Below, one piece after another: positions 7,366 to 16,494 of a DNA stretch of 45,725 nucleotides. The translations under genes and the position numbers were made by a program. How positions within the stretch are numbered: position 1 is the first letter of the stretch; every line of letters starts with the position of its first letter. The notes under the pieces are model-generated. The model saw nothing but the letters and a program-made list of their open reading frames with translations. It had not been told where the DNA came from and ran no database searches. Source of the stretch: Bacteroidota bacterium (GTDB taxonomy: Bacteria; Bacteroidota; Ignavibacteria; SZUA-365); contig QKAF01000020.1 of assembly GCA_003246455.1 (NCBI GenBank), forward strand, positions 1 through 45,725, written 5' to 3'.

Positions 7366-9186
7366 ATGAATACACGCTTTCTCGACGCAATGAATCGCCG
7401 TGTGCTCGTCTTTGATGGCGCCACGGGCACCAACCTGCAGACGCAGAATCTGACCGCCGAGGATTTCGGCGGCGCGGAGCTCGAAGGCTGCAACGAATAC
7501 CTCGTGCTGTCGAAGCCGTCCGCCGTGGAGAACGTCCATCGCGACTTTCTCGAGGCGGGCGCCGACATCATCGAGACGAATTCCTTCGGTTCGACCAGCA
7601 TCGTGCTGGCCGAGTACGGCATCGCGGATCTCGCCTACAAGCTCAATTTCGAAGCCGCCGCCATCGCACGCCGCATGGCCGACGCCTACAGCACCGAGGA
7701 ACACCCGCGCTTCGTCGCAGGGTCCATGGGACCGACGACCAAGCTTCCCTCGCTCGGCCACATCGGGTTCGATGAAATGCGGGACGCCTTCCACGAGCAG
7801 GCGGCCGGTCTGATCGAGGGCGGCGCGGACCTGCTCTGCGTCGAGACCTGCCAGGACATGCTGCAGGTGAAAGCGGCGCTGGCCGCCATCCACCGGTATT
7901 TCGAGGAAACGCAGACGCGCGTTCCGGTGATCGTCTCGGTCACCATCGAGACCATGGGCACGATGCTGATGGGGACGGAGATCGGCGCCGCGGTGACCAC
8001 CGTCGATCCCTACGACATCGTCACCGTTTTCGGCATGAACTGCGCGACGGGTCCGAAAGAGATGGAGGAAAACCTCCGGTATATCTGTCAGAACTCCCAG
8101 CGTCCCGTCTTCGTGATGCCCAACGCGGGCATCCCGGAGAACATCGGCGGACACACCTGCTACAAGCTGACGCCCGACGAACTCGAACAGTACATGCGCC
8201 GCTTCGTCGGAGAACTCGGCGTCGCGGTTATCGGCGGCTGCTGCGGCACCACGGCCGAGCATATCGCCCGGCTGGCGGCGCTTGCGCGGGAATTGCGTCC
8301 CGCCGCGCGGGAAATCGACCGCAGCGCGATGGTTTCCTCGCTCTACGCGCCGGTGCCGATGCACCTGGATCCGCCGCCTCTCCTGATCGGCGAGCGCTGC
8401 AACGCCAACGGATCGAAGAAATTCCGTGAACTGCTGCTCGAAGAGCGTTACGACGACATGGTCGCCATGGCCCGGGAGCAGATCCGCGAAGGCGCGCACC
8501 TGCTCGACGTCTGCGTTGCCTACGTGGGCCGCGACGAGCGCCGCGACATGCGGGAAGTGGTCTCCCGATTCAACACGCAGGCAAGCATCCCGCTGATGAT
8601 CGATTCGACCGAAGTCGACGTGATCGAGGAGGCGCTCAAGCATTACGCGGGCAAGGCCATCGTGAATTCGATCAATCTCGAGGACGGCGAGGAACGCATG
8701 GCGCAGGTTCTGACGTTGTGCAAGAGGTACGGTGCCGCAGTCGTCGCCCTCACGATCGACGAAAACGGCATGGCGAAGACCGCGGAGAAGAAGTTCGAGA
8801 TCGCGGCACGCATCCGTGAACTGGCGACCGGGAAGTTCGGCATGCGAGACGAAGACCTGATTTTCGACACGCTGACCTTCACGCTCGGCAGCGGGGATGA
8901 AGAATTCCGCCGCTCGGCCATCGCGACCGTGGACGCCATCCGGATGATCAAATCGGCATGGCCGCGCTGCTTCACGAGTCTCGGTGTCTCGAACGTCTCG
9001 TTCGGACTCAATCCCCATGCGCGGCATGTACTCAACTCGGTGTTCCTGCACTATGCCTGCGAGGCAGGCCTTGACATGGCCATCGTGCACGCGAGCAAGA
9101 TCATGCCCCTTTACAAGATCGACGAGGAAGGCCGCGGCATCGCCATGGACCTGATTCTCGACAACCGCCGGTGGGAGCCGGCTTAA
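7366..9186 (+). CDS. metH: Methionine synthase fragment: homocysteine and methyltetrahydrofolate domains only
   Basis: A 606-aa protein. Residues 1-315 form a homocysteine S-methyltransferase barrel: VFDGATGTNLQTQNL at the N-terminus, with zinc-ligand cysteines in GMNCATGP (about C226) and GGCCGTT (about C292/C293). Residues 330-600 form a pterin-binding barrel with LIGERCNANGSKKF, AREQIREGAHLLDVCVAYVG, MIDSTEVDVIEEAL and LGVSNVSFGLNP, the NANGS-type version known from long MetH proteins. A normal MetH continues with a B12 cap, a cobalamin-binding domain and a reactivation domain. This gene stops in frame at the end of the pterin domain (LILDNRRWEPA), and a clean ribosome-binding site for the next gene follows. 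ATG 7366 is chosen because GGAAGAAAC precedes it. It probably works with a separate corrinoid protein encoded elsewhere, or is a specialised remnant. Confidence 0.9.
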   Translation: MNTRFLDAMNRRVLVFDGATGTNLQTQNLTAEDFGGAELEGCNEYLVLSKPSAVENVHRDFLEAGADIIETNSFGSTSIVLAEYGIADLAYKLNFEAAAIARRMADAYSTEEHPRFVAGSMGPTTKLPSLGHIGFDEMRDAFHEQAAGLIEGGADLLCVETCQDMLQVKAALAAIHRYFEETQTRVPVIVSVTIETMGTMLMGTEIGAAVTTVDPYDIVTVFGMNCATGPKEMEENLRYICQNSQRPVFVMPNAGIPENIGGHTCYKLTPDELEQYMRRFVGELGVAVIGGCCGTTAEHIARLAALARELRPAAREIDRSAMVSSLYAPVPMHLDPPPLLIGERCNANGSKKFRELLLEERYDDMVAMAREQIREGAHLLDVCVAYVGRDERRDMREVVSRFNTQASIPLMIDSTEVDVIEEALKHYAGKAIVNSINLEDGEERMAQVLTLCKRYGAAVVALTIDENGMAKTAEKKFEIAARIRELATGKFGMRDEDLIFDTLTFTLGSGDEEFRRSAIATVDAIRMIKSAWPRCFTSLGVSNVSFGLNPHARHVLNSVFLHYACEAGLDMAIVHASKIMPLYKIDEEGRGIAMDLILDNRRWEPA

Positions 9187-9207
9187 CCAAGAGGAGAACA
9201 GAACAGA

Positions 9208-10209
9208 ATGAAGCTCGTCACTTTCGAATATCAGGAACGCGCCCTGCTCGGCATCCTGGTCGACGATATGGTCATGGACCTTCAGGCCGCGCACACGATG
9301 CAGCGATACACGCAGAAGGATTTCAGCGACCTGCTGCCCAACGAAATGAATGCGTTCCTGCGCGCCGGGGACGAGGCGTTCGAAACGGCGAAAAAAGTCG
9401 ACGCCTGGTTCCGCGAAGCGGGACGTCCCACCGTGGTCGAAGGCGAGACCATCGCCTTTCCGCTTGCCGACGTCCGTCTGATCGCCCCCGTTCCCCGTCC
9501 GACCTCGATGCGTGACGGATACGCGTTTCGTCAGCACGTCGAGGCAGCCCGCCGCAACCGCGGCGTCGAGATGATCCCGGAATTCGACGAGATTCCGATT
9601 TTCTATTTCACCAATCACAACGCCGTGACCGGCCCCGGCGACGTCGAGGTGATGGACATGCATCTCGACAAGCTCGACTTCGAACTCGAATGCGCGATCG
9701 TCATCGGGAAGGAAGGCCGCAATATCTCCGCAGCGGAGGCGGACGACTATATCGCCGGCTACATGGTGATGAACGACTGGAGCGCGCGCGCGCTGCAGAT
9801 GCACGAAATGAAGCTGAATCTCGGTCCGGCCAAGGGCAAGGACTTCGCGACGTCGATCGGACCCTGGATGGTCACGAAAGACGAGCTCGACGACGTGCGC
9901 ATCCCCGGCGAAGCGGGCGACCGCTACGATCTCGCGATGACCTGCACGGTCAACGGCGAGGAGGTCAGCCGCGGCAACGTGAAGGACATGAGCTGGACCT
10001 TCGCGCAGATCATCGAACGCGCGTCCTATGGCGTGACGCTGTATCCGGGCGACGTGATCGGATCCGGCACCGTCGGCACGGGCTGTTTTCTCGAACTCAA
10101 CGGCTCGAAAGTCTATGATCCCGCCTGGTGGCTCAAGGACGGCGACGTCGTGGTCTGCGAAATCGACCGGCTCGGCCGCCTGGAAAATGCCGTCAGGCAT
10201 GTCGGTTAA
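9208..10209 (+). CDS. Fumarylacetoacetate hydrolase (FAH) family enzyme
   Basis: A 333-aa protein with an N-terminal MKLVTFEY...LGILVDD-type domain and a C-terminal FAH catalytic barrel. Metal-ligand signatures are visible: the acidic pair in DKLDFELECAIVIG and the aspartate in VMNDWSARALQ. They are followed by KGKDFATSIGPWMVT and a closing GDVIGSGTVGTGCFLELNG. FAH-family enzymes cleave C-C bonds or decarboxylate beta-diketo acids in aromatic or sugar-acid catabolism, and the substrate cannot be read from sequence. AGAGGAG lies before the ATG, and the gap to the methionine-synthase fragment is 21 bp, so the two are probably co-transcribed. The next gene is a flavin reductase-like protein. Confidence 0.9.
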   Translation: MKLVTFEYQERALLGILVDDMVMDLQAAHTMQRYTQKDFSDLLPNEMNAFLRAGDEAFETAKKVDAWFREAGRPTVVEGETIAFPLADVRLIAPVPRPTSMRDGYAFRQHVEAARRNRGVEMIPEFDEIPIFYFTNHNAVTGPGDVEVMDMHLDKLDFELECAIVIGKEGRNISAAEADDYIAGYMVMNDWSARALQMHEMKLNLGPAKGKDFATSIGPWMVTKDELDDVRIPGEAGDRYDLAMTCTVNGEEVSRGNVKDMSWTFAQIIERASYGVTLYPGDVIGSGTVGTGCFLELNGSKVYDPAWWLKDGDVVVCEIDRLGRLENAVRHVG

Positions 10210-10271
10210 TCTCACGAATCAGGCGCCGTTCACGCGCCGCGCTTCCTGATCAACACCGTGGAGCAGTGGAA

Positions 10272-11276
10272 ATGAAGTCCATCAATCCGAAAGAACATCC
10301 CGTCCCGTTCGTCCATCGGCTTCTCCTCAGCGGCGTGGCTCCGCGGCCCATCGCCCTGGTGTCGACGGTCGACGGCGAAGGACGGCACAACCTTTCCCCG
10401 TTCAGTTTCTACAACGCGTTCGGTGCGAATCCCCCGGTGATCGTCGTCTCGCCGGCATATCGCGGGAAGGACGGCACGCCGAAACACACGTTCGAGAACA
10501 TCCGGGATACCGGAGAATTCGCCGTTTCCGCCGTTTCGCACGCGATGGTCGAGCAGGTCAGCCTGGCATCGGGCGACTTTGCACGCGGCGTCGACGAATT
10601 CGTGAAGGCCGGTTTCACCCGCCTGCCCTCGAGCCTGATCGCGCCCTCGGGCGTGGCCGAATCGCCCTTCGTGATGGAATGCCGCCTTCTGCATCACTAC
10701 GACACCGGCGGCCTCCCGGGCAGCGGGAATCTCATGATCGCCGAGGTGGTCATGTTCCACGTCCGTGAATCGGCCTTCGAGGGCGACCGCATCGATCCGC
10801 GGCGCCTCGATCTCGTCGCGCGCATGGGACTCAACTGGTACCTTCGCGCCAATGGGGACGCCCTGTTCGAACTGCCGAAGCCTCCGCATCACGGCATCGG
10901 CATCGACGCGCTGCCGACGCACATCCGCGAGAGCGCGCTGCTCACCGGCAGCGACCTCGCCAAACTGGCAGCTGCGCTGGAGCTCCCCGACAGTGGCGAG
11001 ATTCTGCACCGCTGGCTGGAAGACATGCAGGCCATCGTTCCCGACGAGACCGCCGCGGACATGTTCGAGGTGGAACTGCGCATGGCCCGGGCACACCGGG
11101 CGCTGATTGCCCTGATGGGCGACTGGAAACGCGGGTCCCTCGACGCCGCGGAGATATGCCGGCGGCTGCAGCGGTGCACGCAGACCGCGCTCGCAAGCGG
11201 CGAGATGACCCTGGCATGGGAATGCGCGCTCATGTCGCATCCGGACACGGTCGCATCACTCTCCGCCGCGGGATAA
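10272..11276 (+). CDS. Flavin reductase-like (FMN-binding split barrel) protein with helical C-terminal extension
   Basis: A 334-aa protein. Residues 1-195 are a flavin reductase-like split barrel: APRPIALVSTVDGEGRHNLS, then PFSFYNAFGANPPVIVVSP, NIRDTGEFAVSAVSHAM and a FVMECRLLHH strand. The flavin-phosphate contacts of this family normally come from the PRPIAxVST and NLSPFSFYN segments, both present. Residues 205-334 add a mostly helical extension that is not part of the usual 200-residue family core and that I cannot assign. Start 10272 gives the first residue of the domain; a much longer upstream frame overlaps the FAH gene and is not credible. It may supply reduced flavin or oxidise a small metabolite in the same pathway as the FAH enzyme. 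Confidence 0.85.
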   Translation: MKSINPKEHPVPFVHRLLLSGVAPRPIALVSTVDGEGRHNLSPFSFYNAFGANPPVIVVSPAYRGKDGTPKHTFENIRDTGEFAVSAVSHAMVEQVSLASGDFARGVDEFVKAGFTRLPSSLIAPSGVAESPFVMECRLLHHYDTGGLPGSGNLMIAEVVMFHVRESAFEGDRIDPRRLDLVARMGLNWYLRANGDALFELPKPPHHGIGIDALPTHIRESALLTGSDLAKLAAALELPDSGEILHRWLEDMQAIVPDETAADMFEVELRMARAHRALIALMGDWKRGSLDAAEICRRLQRCTQTALASGEMTLAWECALMSHPDTVASLSAAG

Positions 11277-11391
11277 GCCGCGAAACGCGGGCGCGCCGCC
11301 CGGCGGCGGTGTCCTGCCCCTGCGGGAATGCGCTTTTGCCCCGTGTTGCGTACATTTGATAGCGATAAATTTCTCAATATCCTGGAAGCTC

Positions 11392-11937
11392 ATGGCAACG
11401 TCAAAAACACTCCTTGATGAAACACTCGCGAGGTGGTATTCCATCCGCCGCGGCCTGATCAGGGAAGTCTCGAACATTCCGCAGACCCGGCTGACGTTTC
11501 GCGCGACCCTCGAGACGCGGAGCATCATGGACATTGTCCATCACATTCTCGAGCTGTCCATCATCACTGTCGAAGAACTGGTACGCGCCGACACCAACCT
11601 CGACCGCGCGAGTCTTTCGCAGCTGGCCAATGTCTACGCGCCCAACATCACGCGCGCGGATTCGCAGGAAAAGCTCGTCAACCTGCTCGTCGAGCAGTTC
11701 CGCGACGCCGAAACACGCCTGCAGGAACTCGGCGATCTGCATATGATGCAGCTCGTTCCGAAGGCCGACGGCACCCAGGAAACGCGCCTGACCCTGCTGA
11801 TCGATGCGATCGAGCACGAAATGTATCATCGCGGACAGCTCACGGTGTATGCGCGTCTGATCGGACTCGAGCCGGCCCTGACGCAGGAGCGTCATTCGGC
11901 GCTGCCCGGCACGTTCAATCCCGACGCGCTCGGCTGA
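11392..11937 (+). CDS. DinB-family protein (putative metal-dependent thiol transferase)
   Basis: A 181-aa four-helix-bundle protein of the DinB/YfiT superfamily. The expected metal-binding histidines are visible: one in IMDIVHHILEL (H50/H51) and two in IEHEMYHRGQL (H142, H146). Family members include bacillithiol or mycothiol S-transferases and damage-inducible proteins; the thiol used here is unknown. ATG 11392 is chosen because GGAAG precedes it and the DinB helix 1 begins there. It is separated by about 115 bp from the flavin reductase-like gene, so it may have its own promoter, but I see no clear one. Confidence 0.85.
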   Translation: MATSKTLLDETLARWYSIRRGLIREVSNIPQTRLTFRATLETRSIMDIVHHILELSIITVEELVRADTNLDRASLSQLANVYAPNITRADSQEKLVNLLVEQFRDAETRLQELGDLHMMQLVPKADGTQETRLTLLIDAIEHEMYHRGQLTVYARLIGLEPALTQERHSALPGTFNPDALG

Positions 11938-12077
11938 GTCGCGAAGCACTCGGCTGAGTCCCGAGGCGAGGCGCAGTGCGCCGGACGGCGGCGCGCGACG
12001 CTGCTTCCACGGGAGGCAGTCCCCCATGCGGAAAAAGCTTATCTGTCACATTACGAATCGAGTGGAGATTTATAGAA

Positions 12078-13475
12078 ATGGCACAATCATTTGACGTTGT
12101 TGTAATCGGCGGCGGTCCCGGAGGATATGTCGCGGCGATCCGCGCATCACAGCTCGGCTTCAAGACGGCCTGCGTCGAGGCGAAGCATCTCGGCGGCATC
12201 TGTCTGAACTGGGGCTGCATTCCGACCAAGTCCCTCCTGCGCAACGCGGAGATCTGGGAGACCGTGCAGCATGCAGAGGATTACGGACTGAAATTCGACA
12301 ACGTCTCTTTCGATTTCTCGAAAATCATCGCGCGGAGCCGCGGCATCGCCGACCGCATGTCGAAGGGCGTCGCGTTCCTGTTCAAGAAATACAACGTGAC
12401 GCATATCGATGCCTACGGGAAGCTGCTCGCGAAGAACCGCGTCGGCACCTTCGACCGCGACGGCGGCAAGCTCGATGAGATCGAGGCGAAGCACATCATC
12501 GTCGCCACGGGCGCGCGTCCCCGCAGCATTCCCGGTATCGAAATCGACCGGCAGAAGGTCATCTCCTACTTCGAGGCGATGTCGCTGGAGAATCGCCCCG
12601 AGTCCCTCATCGTCCTGGGCGCCGGCGCAATCGGCGTCGAGTTCGCGTATTTCTACAACGCCCTCGGCACGAACGTCACCATCGTCGAGATGCTCGATCA
12701 CATCCTTCCCATCGAGGACGAGGATGTATCCAAGGAACTCGAGCGCAGCTTCCGCAAGAAGAAAATCGGCATGAAAACGAAGACCCGCGTGCAGAGCATC
12801 GAGAAGACCGACAGCGGCGTCAGGGTCACCGTTGCGACGGAGAAAGGCGAGGAAGTGCTCGAAGGCGACATGGCCCTGATGGCCGTCGGCGTGCAGGGCA
12901 ACGTCGAGAACATCGGTCTCGAGGAACTCGGCATCACGCTCGACCGCGGGTACATCAAGGTGGACGAATACTACCGCACGAACGTCGAGGGCGTCTACGC
13001 CATCGGCGACGTGGTCGGTCCGCCCTGGCTCGCCCATGTCGCATCCGCCGAGGGAATCACCTGCGTCGAAGCCATCGCGGGGAAAGAACCCGTGCCCGTC
13101 AATTATGAGAACATCCCCGGCTGCACGTACTGTCAGCCGCAGGTGGCCAGCGTCGGTCTGACCGAGAAGAAAGCGAAGGAACTCGGCTACGAAGTCAAGA
13201 TCGGCAAGTTCCCCTTCACCGCGTCCGGGAAGGCGGTCGCCTCGGGACACCCCGAGGGCTTCGTGAAGATGATCTACGATGCGAAATACGGTGAACTGCT
13301 CGGCACGCACATCATCGGGTCGGAAGCCACCGAACTGATCGCCGAAGCCGCGCTCGGCCGCACGCTCGAAACCACCGAACACGAAATGATTAAAACCGTG
13401 CACGCGCACCCGACGCTCTCCGAAGCCCTGATGGAAGCCACCGCGGCCGCGTACGGAGAATCCGTGAATTTCTAG
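12078..13475 (+). CDS. lpdA: Dihydrolipoyl dehydrogenase (E3)
   Basis: A 465-aa FAD enzyme that reoxidises dihydrolipoamide in 2-oxoacid dehydrogenase or glycine-cleavage complexes. FAD site: VVVIGGGPGGYVAA (residues 7-20). Redox disulfide: GGICLNWGCIPTK, with C42 and C47. NAD site: LIVLGAGAIGVEFAYF. Second FAD segment: GVYAIGDVV. Catalytic His-Glu in HAHPTLSEALMEA near the C-terminus. Length is normal for the family. The ATG at 12078 is preceded by GTGGAG; a longer in-frame start at 11976 would add unrelated sequence. No E1 or E2 subunit gene is nearby. The lipoate-ligase-like gene near the right edge is far away but could serve the same complexes. Confidence 0.95.
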   Translation: MAQSFDVVVIGGGPGGYVAAIRASQLGFKTACVEAKHLGGICLNWGCIPTKSLLRNAEIWETVQHAEDYGLKFDNVSFDFSKIIARSRGIADRMSKGVAFLFKKYNVTHIDAYGKLLAKNRVGTFDRDGGKLDEIEAKHIIVATGARPRSIPGIEIDRQKVISYFEAMSLENRPESLIVLGAGAIGVEFAYFYNALGTNVTIVEMLDHILPIEDEDVSKELERSFRKKKIGMKTKTRVQSIEKTDSGVRVTVATEKGEEVLEGDMALMAVGVQGNVENIGLEELGITLDRGYIKVDEYYRTNVEGVYAIGDVVGPPWLAHVASAEGITCVEAIAGKEPVPVNYENIPGCTYCQPQVASVGLTEKKAKELGYEVKIGKFPFTASGKAVASGHPEGFVKMIYDAKYGELLGTHIIGSEATELIAEAALGRTLETTEHEMIKTVHAHPTLSEALMEATAAAYGESVNF

Positions 13476-13527
13476 TCCTTTTCCCTTTTTCTTCCGGGCG
13501 AGTCCCGGATCGTCCTTTCCCCCCTCC

Positions 13528-13579
13528 GGAGGATGAATCGCCAGGTTCATCCTCCAAACGAGGACGGGGCTGACAGCCC
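13528..13579. terminator. Hairpin pair after lpdA
   Basis: A perfect 10-bp stem (GGAGGATGAA 13528-13537 with TTCATCCTCC 13546-13555) is followed by a second hairpin, GGGCTGACAGCCC (13567-13579). There is no strong U-run, so it may be a weak terminator, a mRNA-stabilising structure or an intergenic palindromic repeat. Confidence 0.45.
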
Positions 13580-13604
13580 ATCCTTTTCAGAAAAGGAGGT
13601 CATC

Positions 13605-14408
13605 ATGGCTCAGCGACAGTTCCTCACTTCCATCCGCCTCATCGGCATGACCCATCTTCTGCCGCTTCCCGGTGCGCCGGCGTACGGCGGCTCGCGGCAG
13701 CACGTGTACGACCGTGCCATCGCGGACGCGCGCATCCTGCAGGATGCCGGGTTCGACGCGGTACTTGTCGAGAATTTCGGCGATTCGCCGTACGCGAAGA
13801 ACGACGCGGGCAAGCATGTGGTGGCGGAAATGACCGCGATCATCACCGCGCTGCAGCGGGAAATCACCATCCCCATCGGCGTGCAGGTTCTGCGCAACGA
13901 CGCCGAGGGCGGACTCGCGATCGCGGCCGCGACCGAAGCGCGGTTCGTCCGCATCAACGTCCACAGCGGCGCGATGGTCACCGATCAGGGTCTGATCGAA
14001 GGCCGCGCGGACGAGACGCTCCGCTATCGCCGCATGATCGATGCGCGTGGAATTTCCATTCTTGCGGATGTGTGGGTGAAGCACGGGACACCGCTTGCTC
14101 CCAGTTCCCTGTCGAATGCCGTCCGGGATACCGTCGAACGCGGCCTGGCCGACGGCGTGATCATTTCCGGCAGCGGCACCGGGGAAGCAGCGGATCTCGA
14201 AGACGTTCAGATCGCGACCGCGAGTACCGCGGCGCCGGTCTTCGTCGGCAGCGGCGTGCGCCTCGAAACCCTCGCGGAAACGTTCACGCTCGCGCACGGA
14301 GTGATCGTCGGCACGGCGATCAAGGTCGGCCGCATCACGGTCGCCCCCGTCGACCAAGCCGCGGCGAAGGAATTCGCCGATCGGACGCATCAGCTCCTGC
14401 GCAGCTGA
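13605..14408 (+). CDS. BtpA/SgcQ-family TIM-barrel protein
   Basis: A 267-aa protein of the BtpA family. Signatures: IGMTHLLPLPGAPAYGG at the N-terminus, DAVLVENFGDSPY, IGVQVLRNDAEGGLAIA, ARFVRINVHSGAMVTDQGLI and a closing PVFVGSGVRLETLAE...GVIVGTAIK phosphate-binding-like turn. BtpA was named for photosystem I assembly in cyanobacteria, but most bacterial and archaeal members sit in non-photosynthetic organisms and are thought to act on small phosphorylated compounds. No photosynthesis gene is in this window, so the original role should not be transferred. A near-perfect AAAAGGAGGT lies 6 nt before the ATG at 13605, which decides the start. Confidence 0.88.
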   Translation: MAQRQFLTSIRLIGMTHLLPLPGAPAYGGSRQHVYDRAIADARILQDAGFDAVLVENFGDSPYAKNDAGKHVVAEMTAIITALQREITIPIGVQVLRNDAEGGLAIAAATEARFVRINVHSGAMVTDQGLIEGRADETLRYRRMIDARGISILADVWVKHGTPLAPSSLSNAVRDTVERGLADGVIISGSGTGEAADLEDVQIATASTAAPVFVGSGVRLETLAETFTLAHGVIVGTAIKVGRITVAPVDQAAAKEFADRTHQLLRS

Positions 14409-14427
14409 CCGCCGGCGCGCGAAAGAC

Positions 14428-14458
14428 CCGCGGCAGTGGCAGAACCTACATGCCGCGG
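14428..14458. terminator. Possible bidirectional hairpin between convergent genes
   Basis: CCGCGGCA (14428-14435) pairs with TGCCGCGG (14451-14458) across a 15-nt loop. It lies between the btpA-family stop and the stop of the converging OmpA-family gene. There is no U-run on either strand. Confidence 0.35.
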
Positions 14459-16416
14459 TTTCTGAGGATGATTTCCACCCTCCGCCCGAGACGTGCGTCA
14501 TCGCCCGAGGCGGCGGAGATCTGCTGCCTGCCGACGTCGCCGAGGATGAGCCGGTACGCGTGCATCTTCTGCCGCACGAGGTACTCGAGGACGCGCTGCG
14601 CCCGGCGAGACGCCAGCATCTCGTTATAGCTTTCATCGCCCACATCGCTCGCGTATCCGCGTATTTCCGCGAACAGCTCCGGATGCTGATTGAGGAGGCG
14701 CGCGACGTTGTCGAGAATGATGCGTGATTCCTGGTTGAGCAGATCACTGTCGATCGGGAAAAACACCTCCGAAAGCGTGACCTTCAGGTTCTGTGCGCGA
14801 CCGACGCTGCCGGCGATGCTCTGCAGCTTCAGCGCTTCGTTGAGGGAGTTCTCGATTTCCTCGGACAGGTAATGCTCCCGGACGGTGCCGGTCATCGAGA
14901 CGGGTGCGAGCGCCAGCGACGCGCGCATGCGCTCGGGCTCTTTTTTCTCGAGACGGATCCGCTCGGCCGCTGCCGGGGTCGCCTGGAAAAAGTTCACCAG
15001 CAGTTCATTCTTCCCTTCCGCCGCGACGTCGACGGCCTTGCTGACGATCACCTCGCGGGCTTCCTCCTCTTTCGCACCGAAAATCGGACGCAGGTCCACA
15101 TTGAGGAATTTCGCCTTGCTGAGACTGCTCAGATCGTGATCCCACGCGACCGTGGAGACGCGGATGAGATAATTGCCGCGCGGAAGGAGCGCGTACCCGT
15201 CATTGAAGTCGATCAGCTGCTTGAGTTTGAGAAAATGCTCGGCATCGAAGGTGGTCTCCTCCCCGTCCAGCAGGAGATCGACGTTCCCCTGGTAAAACGT
15301 GACGCCGTCGCGCAGCATTTCCACATAGCACTTGAGCTGCATGGGGTCGCTGCCGGTCTGCGACGCGCGGAAAGTGAGGAGCGAGGGATCCTCCTCGAGG
15401 TCGCTCAGGCGCTTGATCGGCGTGATGGAAAGCTGGGTGAACAGCTGCAGGCCTTGGCGTTCGGCATCCGGTGCCGATTCCTCCGGCACGGCCACGCGCT
15501 TCGGATTGAGCGTCAGGCCGCGAAGCTCCTTCGGCGCTTCCTCCCGGGTATCGGCGAGCGACTGCAGCGGTACGGGGCTGCCTTCTTCTGCCGACACCGG
15601 CGGCGCCTCCGCATCTTCCCCGGCGGAGGGTGCTTCAGCGGCCACGGACGGCTGCAGGGCGCTCGTATCGCGAACGGCACCGGGATCGATCGGCCGTACG
15701 CGGCGCTGCGCGGCAGGAATCGCGGTCGACTGCAGCGTGCTGAACCGTTCCTCCTTCGGATGACGGAGGCGGTCGGGTTCCCCGCCCGGGTTGATGAGGA
15801 TGCTGATGCCCGCGGTGAACACCGACAGGGCGTCGTTTTTATCGCCGGACCGCAGTCCGTCGAGATCGTCCGTATTGGTCAGCACGAGGTCGTATCCGAA
15901 GGTGAACGCGACGGTCGGCGACAGCGGCGTCTCGAAGCCTCCGCCGAGTCCGTAGGTCAGGGCTGCCCGGGAAATCCGCTCCTCGAAGCCGTTCGCACCG
16001 TCGACGCGCGTCTGATGCACCAGGAAGCCGAGCCGCGGACGCACCATCGGCGTCAGCCGCAGAAAGGTCGGCAGGATGAAATTCATTCCGCCCGACAGAC
16101 CGTAGTACTTGGCGTTGTAGCCGGTGATGAGCGTCGTTCCATACGCGGGAAACTGCGCGCGCCCGCTGATGTCGGCCGAGAGGGTCCCTGCGAAAAGGGA
16201 GGCGGTCACCGCGATATCGTTTTCGAGGAAATGCTCGACCGTCATCGTCCCGTAGGGATGGATCGAATACTCGGCATACTTCAGTGTCGCCTCCTCGCCG
16301 CCGACGTTGACGCCGCCGGTGATGCCGAGGCGCAGCGCTCCGTGCGGATACAGCTGCGCGTGCAGCGTCGACGCGGCGAATAGGGCGAAAATGAGGACGA
16401 AAAGGGAAATTCTCAT
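14446..16416 (-). CDS. OmpA-family outer-membrane protein with N-terminal barrel and long linker
   Basis: A 656-aa envelope protein. Order: signal peptide (about 1-20, ending STLHAQ), an outer-membrane beta-barrel-like domain (about 21-215), a Pro/Glu/Ala-rich linker (about 215-310), a mixed beta region (about 320-500) and a C-terminal OmpA peptidoglycan-binding domain (about 535-656). The OmpA domain carries SEVFFPIDSDLLNQESRIIL, then IRGYASDVGDESYNEMLASR-type residues, and GRRVEIILRN. It probably ties the outer membrane to the cell wall. The OmpA motif has ...ASD where many members have GHTD. The start follows a short region after the terminator of the upstream minus-strand gene. Confidence 0.88.
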   Translation of the reverse strand: MRISLFVLIFALFAASTLHAQLYPHGALRLGITGGVNVGGEEATLKYAEYSIHPYGTMTVEHFLENDIAVTASLFAGTLSADISGRAQFPAYGTTLITGYNAKYYGLSGGMNFILPTFLRLTPMVRPRLGFLVHQTRVDGANGFEERISRAALTYGLGGGFETPLSPTVAFTFGYDLVLTNTDDLDGLRSGDKNDALSVFTAGISILINPGGEPDRLRHPKEERFSTLQSTAIPAAQRRVRPIDPGAVRDTSALQPSVAAEAPSAGEDAEAPPVSAEEGSPVPLQSLADTREEAPKELRGLTLNPKRVAVPEESAPDAERQGLQLFTQLSITPIKRLSDLEEDPSLLTFRASQTGSDPMQLKCYVEMLRDGVTFYQGNVDLLLDGEETTFDAEHFLKLKQLIDFNDGYALLPRGNYLIRVSTVAWDHDLSSLSKAKFLNVDLRPIFGAKEEEAREVIVSKAVDVAAEGKNELLVNFFQATPAAAERIRLEKKEPERMRASLALAPVSMTGTVREHYLSEEIENSLNEALKLQSIAGSVGRAQNLKVTLSEVFFPIDSDLLNQESRIILDNVARLLNQHPELFAEIRGYASDVGDESYNEMLASRRAQRVLEYLVRQKMHAYRLILGDVGRQQISAASGDDARLGRRVEIILRNRGM

Positions 16417-16433
16417 GAATCGTCGGCAGTGGG

Positions 16434-16464
16434 AAAGAAAAACGGAGCCCCGAAAGGCTCCGTT
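16434..16464 (-). terminator. Rho-independent terminator of the FG-GAP/ASPIC gene
   Basis: The perfect 9-bp stem AACGGAGCC (16441-16449) with GGCTCCGTT (16456-16464) has a 6-nt loop. On the minus strand it is followed by TTTCTTT. It is 30 bp past the stop codon. Confidence 0.85.
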
Positions 16465-16494
16465 ATAGTATCGAAATTTTCCGACTTGGAAAAG

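Noticed and set aside
7294-10215. A 973-codon open frame on the minus strand opposite the methionine-synthase and FAH genes
   Set aside because: Antisense shadow; the plus-strand proteins have intact catalytic motifs, and the shadow has none.
11929-11961. Direct repeat CTCGGCTGAGTC at the end of the DinB gene
   Set aside because: Two short copies 21 bp apart; it looks like a chance or minor duplication with no further structure.
13605-14408. Photosynthesis role for the BtpA-family gene together with the geranylgeranyl-reductase gene
   Set aside because: No pigment or reaction-centre gene is in the window, and both families are common in non-phototrophs.
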